A DNA stretch of 41,578 nt, taken from NCBI RefSeq assembly GCF_001567585.1, contig NZ_LRQV01000052.1, forward strand, positions 1 to 41,578. The letters run 5' to 3'. Position 1 is the stretch's first letter; every line of letters starts with the position of its first letter. This DNA is from Micromonospora rosaria (GTDB lineage: Bacteria; Actinomycetota; Actinomycetes; Mycobacteriales; Micromonosporaceae). This document shows positions 36,194 through 41,578 of this stretch, piece after piece. Position numbers and translations under genes: made by a program. The notes beneath the pieces were generated by a model. That model did not search any database. It was not told the DNA's origin and saw nothing but the letters and a program-made list of their open reading frames with translations.

Positions 36194-37699
36194 ATGACGC
36201 AGGACCACACCGCTGGCCCGGACGCCACCGGCGAGGCGGCAGCCCCGTGGCGACCCACGCGGACGGTGGCGGTGGTGCTGGCCGGCGGCACCGGAACCCG
36301 GCTCGGCCTGGGCATCCCGAAGCAGCTCCTGAAGATCGCCGGTAAGCCGATCATCGAGCACACCCTCGCGGTCTTCGAGGCCGCCCCGGAGATCGACGAG
36401 ATCATCGTGCTGATGGCCGCCGGGCACGTGCCGCAGGCCCAGCAGATCGTCGACAAGGCCGGCTTCCGCAAGGTCAGCAAGGTCATCGAGGGCGGTGAGA
36501 CCCGCAACGACACCACCCGCGTCGCGCTCGACGCGGTCGGCGAGGGCGACGTCAACATCCTCTTCCACGACGCGGTCCGCCCGCTGGTCAGCGGCCGGAT
36601 CGTCCGCGAGTGCGTCAACGCGCTCTGGACGTACTCCGCCGTCGACGTGGCGATCCCCTCGGCGGACACGATCATCCAGGTCGACGACGACGAGTGCATC
36701 ACCGACATCCCGGTCCGGGCCCGGCTGCGCCGGGGCCAGACGCCGCAGGCGTTCCGCTCGGGCACCATCCGGGAGGCGTACCGGCGGGCCGAGGGCGACC
36801 CGAACTTCGCCGCCACCGACGACTGCGGCGTGGTCCTGCGGTACCTGCCCGGGACCCCGATCAAGGTGATCGACGGCTCGGACGAGAACATCAAGGTCAC
36901 CCACCCGGTGGACGTGCACCTGGCGGACAAGCTCTTCCAGCTCGCCGCCGCCCAGGTGCCCCGGCTGGCCGACCCGCGCGGCTACACCGAGGAGCTGGCC
37001 GGCCGGACGGTGGTGGTCTTCGGCGGCAGCTACGGCATCGGCCACGAGCTGACCGAGCTGGCCCGCCGCTACGGCGCCCAGGTCTTCCCGGTCAGCCGCT
37101 CCACCACCGGCACCCACGTCGAGCGGGCCGGGGACGTCGAGGCGGCGCTGCGGACGGCCTTCGAGGCCACCGGGCGGATCGACTACGTGGTGGTCACCGC
37201 CGGCATCCTGGAGAAGGGCGCCCTCGCCGAGATGGACGAGGAGACCATGGACCGGGTCCTCCAGGTCAACTTCGTCGGGCCGGTCACCATCGCCCGCCAG
37301 TCCCTGCCGTACCTGCAGCAGACCAAGGGCCAGCTCCTGCTCTACACCTCCAGCTCCTACACCCGGGGCCGGGCCCAGTACGCCCTCTACTCCTCCACCA
37401 AGGCGGCCCTGGTCAACCTGACCCAGGCCCTCGCCGACGAGTGGGCCGAGTTCGGCATCCGGGTGAACTGCGTCAACCCGGAGCGCACCGCCACCCCGAT
37501 GCGGACCCGGGCCTTCGGCGAGGAGCCGGAGCACACCCTGCTGGCCGCCGAGACGGTCGCGCAGGCCTCGCTGGACGTGCTGATCTCCGACCTGACCGGC
37601 CAGGTGATCGACGTCCGCCGGGCTCCCGGCGAGGGGTCGGCCAGCCCGGCGGTGCCGGCCCAGGCGGACAAGCCCGCCCCGGTGGCCAGCGCCGGCTGA
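36194..37699 (+). CDS. Bifunctional CDP-ribitol synthase: cytidylyltransferase fused to short-chain reductase
   Basis: The 501-residue protein joins two enzymes. Residues about 22-250 form an IspD/TarI-like cytidylyltransferase (VVLAGGTGTRLGLGIPKQLL, FHDAVRPLV, RGQTPQAFR). Residues about 268-480 form an SDR with GGSYGIG (277-283), a serine tract (386-388) and Y399/K403. This order matches Haemophilus influenzae Bcs1/Acs1, which reduces ribulose-5-phosphate and makes CDP-ribitol. It would feed the TagF-like polymerase 72 bp downstream. A low-complexity Ala/Pro tail closes the protein. GAGG lies 8-9 bp before the ATG. Confidence 0.9.
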   Translation: MTQDHTAGPDATGEAAAPWRPTRTVAVVLAGGTGTRLGLGIPKQLLKIAGKPIIEHTLAVFEAAPEIDEIIVLMAAGHVPQAQQIVDKAGFRKVSKVIEGGETRNDTTRVALDAVGEGDVNILFHDAVRPLVSGRIVRECVNALWTYSAVDVAIPSADTIIQVDDDECITDIPVRARLRRGQTPQAFRSGTIREAYRRAEGDPNFAATDDCGVVLRYLPGTPIKVIDGSDENIKVTHPVDVHLADKLFQLAAAQVPRLADPRGYTEELAGRTVVVFGGSYGIGHELTELARRYGAQVFPVSRSTTGTHVERAGDVEAALRTAFEATGRIDYVVVTAGILEKGALAEMDEETMDRVLQVNFVGPVTIARQSLPYLQQTKGQLLLYTSSSYTRGRAQYALYSSTKAALVNLTQALADEWAEFGIRVNCVNPERTATPMRTRAFGEEPEHTLLAAETVAQASLDVLISDLTGQVIDVRRAPGEGSASPAVPAQADKPAPVASAG

Positions 37700-37721
37700 C
37701 CCGCCCACCCGCACCACCGGC

Positions 37722-37737
37722 GGCCGGTCGACCGGCC
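37722..37737. repeat. Perfect 16-bp palindrome
   Basis: GGCCGGTCGACCGGCC lies in the 72-bp gap between the CDP-ribitol synthase gene and the TagF-like gene. It could be a weak intercistronic hairpin or a protein site; it may also be chance in such GC-rich DNA. Confidence 0.4.
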
Positions 37738-37771
37738 CGGCGCACCCAGCGAGACCGAAAAGCGGAGTGAC

Positions 37772-39499
37772 ATGCGTGGTGACCTGGTCAGGAAACTGAT
37801 CGCCCGGTGCCTGACCACCGGTCTGGCCCTGCTCGCCTTCGCCGTGGTCGCCCTCACCGGGGCGACCTGGTGGGGGCTGGCCCTCGCGGTGGCGGCGCTC
37901 GCCGCCGCCGCGTGGGAGCGGCGGGTCCGGCCGGCGGCCGACGTGCTGACCGAGACCACCCTGGTCGCCGCCGCCGTCCTGGTCGGGTACGCCCGCCGGC
38001 TCGACGCCGGGTTCGACCCGGTGCTGGCGGTCACCGCGCTGGCGCTGCTCGGGCTGGTCCTGCTCGCCGGCCCGCTGCGGGAGGCCGGGATGCTGGAGAT
38101 CCGGGCCGCCAACCTGCCGGTGCGGCAGTGGACCCCGCTGGTCGCCGCCCAGCTCGGCAACGCGGTGCTCGGCCTGCTCGCCGTGGTGGCGCTGGCCGCG
38201 CTGGCCGCCCTGCCGGCCTGGGTGGCGCTGCTGGCCACCCTCGTGGTGGGCGCCGGGGCCGGGGCGGTCGGGCTGGACCTGGCCCGGCGGCGGTTCCGGC
38301 CCGGTGCCGGGGGCGGGCCGGTGGGCCGGGCGCTGCGTCGGGACCAGCCGGAGTTCCTGCTCTACTTCTCCGCCCCGCCCGGGTCGGAGTACCAGGTCAC
38401 CATGTGGCTGCCGTACCTGGAGCGGATCGGCCGGCCGTTCCTGGTGGTGCTGCGCGAGCCGGAGTTCCTCGCCCCGGTCGCGGCGGCCACCCGCGCCCCG
38501 GTGGTCTTCTGCCCCACCCTGAAGGCGCTGGACGAGGCGCTGGTGCCGAGCCTGAAGGTGGCCTTCTACGTCAACCACGGCGCGAAGAACAGCCACTGCG
38601 TCCGGTTCAACCAGCTCACCCACATCCAGCTCCACCACGGCGACAGCGACAAGGCGCCCAGCGCCAACCCGGTCTCCGGCATCTTCGACCGGATCTTCGT
38701 GGCCGGGCCGGCGGCGATCGAACGGTACGCCCGCGCCGGGGTCGACATCCCGGCGGAGAAGTTCGAGGTGGTCGGCCGACCGCAGGTGGAGGCGATCCAG
38801 GTCCGGCGGGAGCCGGCCGGCGCGGCACCGAACCCGAACCCGACGGTGCTGTACACGCCCACCTGGACCGGCCACCACGCCGACGCGAACTACTGCTCCC
38901 TGCCGGTGGGCGAGACCCTGCTGCGCGCCCTGCTGGCCCGGGGTGCCACGGTGATCCTGCGCGCCCACCCGTACACCACGCAGAACCCGGCGTCGGCCCG
39001 GCACCTGGCCCGGCTGACCGAACTGCTCGCCGCCGACCGGGTCCGGACCGGCCGGCAGCACGTCTACGGCGCGGCGGCGAGCCGGGAGCTGACCCTGACC
39101 GAGTGCGTGAACCGCTCCGACGCGCTGGTCTCCGACGTCTCCGGGGTCATCTCCGACTACCTCTACTCCGGCAAGCCGTACGCGGTGACGGACATGGTGG
39201 GCGAGGGTGACCGGTTCGTCGAGCGGTTCCCGCTGGCCGGCTCGGGCTACGTGCTGCGGCGGGACATGACCAACGTCGACGAGGTGCTGACCCGGCTGCT
39301 GGAGACCGATCCGGCCGCGTCGGCCCGGTGGGCCACCCGGGCCCGCTACCTCGGTGACTTCCCCGCTGAGACGTACGCCGAGGTCTTCCTGGCCGCCGCC
39401 CGGCGGCACCTGGAGCCGGGCTGGGCCCCGCCGGGGCCGCGCAGCTCGGCCGTGGTGCCGCTGCCGGACGCCAACGCGCCGCTGACCCCCACCACCTGA
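37772..39499 (+). CDS. TagF/TarL-like polyol-phosphate polymerase with N-terminal membrane domain
   Basis: The 575-residue protein has about five hydrophobic segments in residues 10-170 and a C-terminal Glyphos_transf domain (about 190-550) with H289 in HHGDSDK, H399 in LRAHPYTTQN and SDVSGVISDY (454-463). It shares HGDSDK, RPQ and YxPTW motifs with the protein encoded at 15229-16992, so they are paralogues. The adjacent CDP-ribitol synthase suggests it transfers ribitol-phosphate units. The ATG at 37772 has CGGAG 4 bp upstream. Confidence 0.87.
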   Translation: MRGDLVRKLIARCLTTGLALLAFAVVALTGATWWGLALAVAALAAAAWERRVRPAADVLTETTLVAAAVLVGYARRLDAGFDPVLAVTALALLGLVLLAGPLREAGMLEIRAANLPVRQWTPLVAAQLGNAVLGLLAVVALAALAALPAWVALLATLVVGAGAGAVGLDLARRRFRPGAGGGPVGRALRRDQPEFLLYFSAPPGSEYQVTMWLPYLERIGRPFLVVLREPEFLAPVAAATRAPVVFCPTLKALDEALVPSLKVAFYVNHGAKNSHCVRFNQLTHIQLHHGDSDKAPSANPVSGIFDRIFVAGPAAIERYARAGVDIPAEKFEVVGRPQVEAIQVRREPAGAAPNPNPTVLYTPTWTGHHADANYCSLPVGETLLRALLARGATVILRAHPYTTQNPASARHLARLTELLAADRVRTGRQHVYGAAASRELTLTECVNRSDALVSDVSGVISDYLYSGKPYAVTDMVGEGDRFVERFPLAGSGYVLRRDMTNVDEVLTRLLETDPAASARWATRARYLGDFPAETYAEVFLAAARRHLEPGWAPPGPRSSAVVPLPDANAPLTPTT

Positions 39500-39527
39500 T
39501 GCGCGCGCCCACCACCTGACGCGCGCC
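39488..39527. repeat. 20-bp tandem duplication across a stop codon
   Basis: CCCACCACCTGATGCGCGCG (39488-39507) is followed directly by CCCACCACCTGACGCGCGCC (39508-39527). The first copy contains the stop codon of the TagF-like gene. Confidence 0.75.
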
Positions 39528-39540
39528 CCCACCGACGCCG

Positions 39541-39577
39541 ACGGGCGCCGGTCCCCGAGTCGGGGGCCGGCGCCCGT
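39541..39577. terminator. Strong bidirectional hairpin terminator
   Basis: ACGGGCGCCGG (39541-39551) pairs with CCGGCGCCCGT (39567-39577). An inner T-G wobble (39552/39566) and CCCC/GGGG pairs extend the stem to 16 pairs around the loop GAGTC. It lies between two convergent genes. No T-run is present. Confidence 0.85.
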
Positions 39578-39594
39578 GGTGCGTCGCGGGTGGG

Positions 39595-40467
39595 TCAGGC
39601 GGAGTACCCGCGGGTGGCGATCCAGTCGGCCAGCGCGTCGACGCTGAGCCAGTACGAGGCGGTCGCCGGGTTCGCCGAGTCGGCGATCTTCACGGACTTG
39701 CCGTTGTCCCGGTAGCCGACCACGGCGACGTAGTGCCCACCCGGGAACGAGTGCCAGCCGCCGGAGAGGTCGGTGGTGCTGCCGGCGACGTTCACCACCG
39801 GGCTGCGGTCGTCGGCCACGGCGGCGACCACGTCGGCCCGCAGCCGCTCGGTCTGGGCGGCGGTGGCGGCACCCCCGGAGATCATCCGGGTTCGGTACGG
39901 CTCACCCTTGACGAGCTGGTTGAGCACCCGGGTGGTGTCGGCGGCCGAGTTGGTGCCGAACTGGGTGGTGCCGAGCCGCCCGGCCAGGTCGTCCTGGCTG
40001 CGGGCGATGCCCATGGCGGTCAGCGCGTTACGGACCGCCGCCGGCCCGCAGTAGTAGTAGGTGGTCTGCGCCTGGTACTCGTGGTCGAGGACCTTCGACG
40101 CGGGCGCCTTCGGCGCCGCCGAGCGGGTCAGGTCCGGGTCCGGCGCGGCGCTGCTGGCGGCGGCGCTCGGCGAGGCCGCCCGCGACGGGGTCGCCGCCGG
40201 CGAGGTGGCCGTCGGGGCCGGGGTGGTCAGCGACGGCGCCGAGGTCTGCGGGGCGCTCAGCTCGGCGCGGGCGGGCAGCTCACCGACGTGCGGCGCCTGC
40301 TCGGCCACGGCGGCCGGGCGGACCCCCGCAGGCTCCGGGGTGTCACCGGCGGTGGCCAGGACGCCGACGCCCGAGGCCACCACGAGGGTCGCGGCCGAGG
40401 CGGCGACGACCTGGTACGGACGGTCCGCGGCGAGCCGTCGGAGCTGCCGCTTGAGGTGCTGCTTCAC
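39595..40467 (-). CDS. Secreted C39-family cysteine peptidase
   Basis: The 290-residue protein has a basic N-terminus, a hydrophobic segment (about 19-40), a Thr/Ala/Pro/Ser-rich linker (about 45-125) and a papain-like C39_2 domain with C140 in YYYCGPAAV, H245 in GGHYVAVVGY and D263 in KIADSANP. It is probably exported or membrane-anchored and acts in the wall. I chose GTG at 40467 because GGAGGAA lies 4 bp upstream; the open frame runs 61 codons further into the RNA leader. A c-di-AMP riboswitch precedes it, suggesting control by cell-wall or osmotic status. The substrate is unknown. Confidence 0.87.
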   Translation of the reverse strand: MKQHLKRQLRRLAADRPYQVVAASAATLVVASGVGVLATAGDTPEPAGVRPAAVAEQAPHVGELPARAELSAPQTSAPSLTTPAPTATSPAATPSRAASPSAAASSAAPDPDLTRSAAPKAPASKVLDHEYQAQTTYYYCGPAAVRNALTAMGIARSQDDLAGRLGTTQFGTNSAADTTRVLNQLVKGEPYRTRMISGGAATAAQTERLRADVVAAVADDRSPVVNVAGSTTDLSGGWHSFPGGHYVAVVGYRDNGKSVKIADSANPATASYWLSVDALADWIATRGYSA

Positions 40468-40483
40468 GTGTTTCCTCCACGGT

Positions 40484-40550
40484 GCCGGTGGCGACCGCAC
40501 CGGCGCGGCGGAGCCGAGGGGCACGCCGACGACGCGGGTCGGGGCCCGCG
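40484..40550 (-). promoter_or_regulatory. Leader hairpins, candidate expression platform
   Basis: On the minus strand GCCGGTG and CACCGGC (40504-40484) pair just upstream of the ribosome binding site. CGCGGG and CCCGCG (40550-40533) form a second stem. They could link aptamer state to termination or translation; no alternative pairing with the aptamer was worked out. Confidence 0.35.
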
Positions 40551-40692
40551 GACGGTGGGATCGCTGGGGGATGGCGCCCGATCTGCTCGGGCGGGGGCGG
40601 TTGCCGGAATCAGCTCGTCGCGAGCGCGACGGTCGACGGCACCGCGGCACCGTGGGGGTTCAGCTCAGGGGATTGGTCGTGGCGCACAGGCT

Positions 40693-40815
40693 GTGGCTCT
40701 CCTTCCGATACCGCCTACCGGGTTAGCTGACGGATTCGGGCGGGAAGAATTCGCCCTACCGCGAGCCGTGGGCCCGCGGATTCACCCCACACGTGCACTG
40801 GGTCCCCGGTTCGTC
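40693..40815 (-). promoter_or_regulatory. c-di-AMP riboswitch (ydaO-yuaA class)
   Basis: Read on the minus strand, the conserved elements of this class occur in order: AACCGGGGACCCA (about 40812-40800), GGGGTGAATCCGCGG (about 40788-40774), GCGGTAGGGCGAA (about 40762-40750), CCGAATCCGTCAGCTAACC (about 40739-40721), CGGTAGGCGG (about 40720-40711) and GGAAGGAGAGCC (about 40706-40695). The ydaO class is often found before wall hydrolase genes in actinobacteria. The aptamer ends about 225 nt before the peptidase start. c-di-AMP binding usually lowers expression. Confidence 0.92.
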
Positions 40816-40880
40816 GTCGACGATTGAGCGGGTCGGCACGGCGTCGCCTCTTGCGATCGTGAACCGCACCGGACGCAGCG

Positions 40881-40910
40881 ACACTACTGGCCGCCCACCG
40901 GTGCCGCCAA
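40881..40910 (-). promoter_or_regulatory. Candidate promoter for the riboswitch-peptidase transcript
   Basis: On the minus strand TTGGCG (40910-40905), an 18-bp spacer and TAGTGT (40886-40881) fit a housekeeping actinobacterial promoter. Transcription would start about 60 nt before the aptamer. Confidence 0.35.
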
Positions 40911-41130
40911 CCCGCCCTCACCTGCTCAAACATCGAACACCGGACGACTTGCCGACCCAGTTGTGCACTGACGCTACTCAATGGGACGAGCAGTTGTCAG
41001 GGAATCACCGGTCGACAACCGGACACCCGGTGCGCATCCCACGGGAATTGACGGCCCTCCTCACCCCGCCTGCGCCGGCTGCCCGAATCCGCCAGCCTGT
41101 GACCGGCGTCACCGAAGTCGTCCCGACGCG

Positions 41131-41152
41131 GCCCGGGTCAGCCGACCCGGGC
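41131..41152 (-). terminator. Hairpin overlapping a stop codon
   Basis: GCCCGGGTC (41131-41139) and GACCCGGGC (41144-41152) pair perfectly around a 4-base loop. The stop codon of the right-edge gene (41140-41138) lies within the hairpin. No U-tract follows. Confidence 0.6.
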
Positions 41153-41578
41153 CGGGCGGAACCGGGCCGCCAGCACGGTACGCCGGGCCTGCGCCGACGT
41201 CGCCGCCGCCGGCGCGACGGCCGGGCTGAGCCGCTGCGCCGCCGCGTACGCCTCTACGGCGAGCACCCGGGCCGCCTCGGCGGACAGGTCGGCGTCCCGC
41301 CACGCCGCCCGCTCCCGGACGACCGCCTGGCGGTACCGCGCCAGCTTGGCGTCGCGGACCGCGCGGGCCAGCAGCACCTCCTGCTCGACCGGGTGCCGCC
41401 GGGGGTCCCAGCCGCCCCGCCCGGCGAAGACGTCACGGAGTTGCTGCACGGTGAGGTCGCCCCGCCAGTGCGCCAGCACGGCCGCCCGGTGCAGGTAGCG
41501 CTTCCGGGCGGCGCGCTCGGCCGGCGTGTACGGCGGTCGCAGGGCGGGCAGGGCCCCCGCCCCGGCGAACCGCCGGGC
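41138..41578 (-). CDS. Unrecognised protein, 5' end beyond the window
   Basis: An open minus-strand frame with strong GC3 bias runs from the window edge to a stop at 41138, giving at least 146 C-terminal residues. It contains YTPAERAARKRYLHRAAVL, GRGGWDPRRHPVEQEVLLAR and an Arg/Ala-rich helical stretch, then a low-complexity Ala/Pro end. I recognise no family. Without the N-terminus neither the start nor the function can be given. Confidence 0.65.
   Translation of the reverse strand, partial: ARRFAGAGALPALRPPYTPAERAARKRYLHRAAVLAHWRGDLTVQQLRDVFAGRGGWDPRRHPVEQEVLLARAVRDAKLARYRQAVVRERAAWRDADLSAEAARVLAVEAYAAAQRLSPAVAPAAATSAQARRTVLAARFRPARVG

Larger units (their letters stand above)
40468..41137. 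other. Non-coding region upstream of the C39 peptidase
   Basis: These 670 bp hold a 225-nt leader with small hairpins, the c-di-AMP riboswitch aptamer (40693-40815) and a candidate promoter (40881-40910). From about 40911 to 41137 I see no ORF with good codon bias. Confidence 0.75.

Noticed and set aside
36167..39532. 1121-residue minus-strand open frame
   Set aside because: Antisense shadow of the CDP-ribitol synthase and TagF-like genes.
40981..41229. 82-residue plus-strand open frame
   Set aside because: Pro/Arg-rich, no ribosome binding site or motif, and it overlaps the antisense of the right-edge gene.

Overview
The window is high-GC actinobacterial DNA with strong GC3 bias and many GTG/TTG starts. 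A type I-E CRISPR end, glgE-glgB, a c-di-AMP (ydaO-type) riboswitch and the overall protein flavour suggest Micromonosporaceae, probably Micromonospora or a close relative. The genus is inferred from sequence character, not from a search.

Left part (1-14.4 kb). A truncated CRISPR array occupies 1-241, with its leader on the right and no cas genes in view. An 826-bp gene-poor stretch follows, holding a small antitoxin-like remnant, a long hairpin and a 68-bp symmetric AT-rich dyad. Next come glgE and glgB (GlgE alpha-glucan pathway), an App1-like phosphatase, a GT39-like membrane glycosyltransferase, a YaaA-family protein, a conserved-looking unknown protein, an orphan TAXI-type solute-binding lipoprotein, an NmrA-like oxidoreductase and an OmpR/histidine kinase pair.

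Central and right part (14.6-39.5 kb). This is a cell-surface glycopolymer locus. It holds two TagF-like polyol-phosphate transferases with membrane domains, a bifunctional CDP-ribitol synthase (cytidylyltransferase fused to a short-chain reductase), and a TagGH/Wzm-Wzt-type ABC exporter beside a divergent TetR regulator. It also holds a WbpB/WbpE/WbpD-like set for an N-acylated amino sugar, a flippase-like LPG_synthase_TM protein, a DUF6077-like membrane protein and an L-2-hydroxyglutarate oxidase-like protein. A nine-gene minus-strand operon runs DegT aminotransferase, sugar epimerase, GT4, hexapeptide acyltransferase, acyl carrier protein, FabG-like reductase, AMP ligase, LuxE-like and LuxC-like. 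The last two resemble the acid-to-aldehyde half of the bacterial luciferase system, but no luciferase is present. The most interesting hypothesis here is an acyl activation and reduction module that makes or attaches an unusual acyl, aldehyde or amine substituent on a wall polymer or its sugar precursor.

Right end (39.5-41.6 kb). A secreted C39-family cysteine peptidase sits under a well-matched c-di-AMP riboswitch, followed by the 3' part of an unrecognised gene cut by the window edge.

A recurring theme is short tandem duplication at gene ends and junctions (12.25, 19.56, 23.16, 24.44, 33.40 and 39.49 kb, plus a larger degenerate block at 5.46-5.72 kb).
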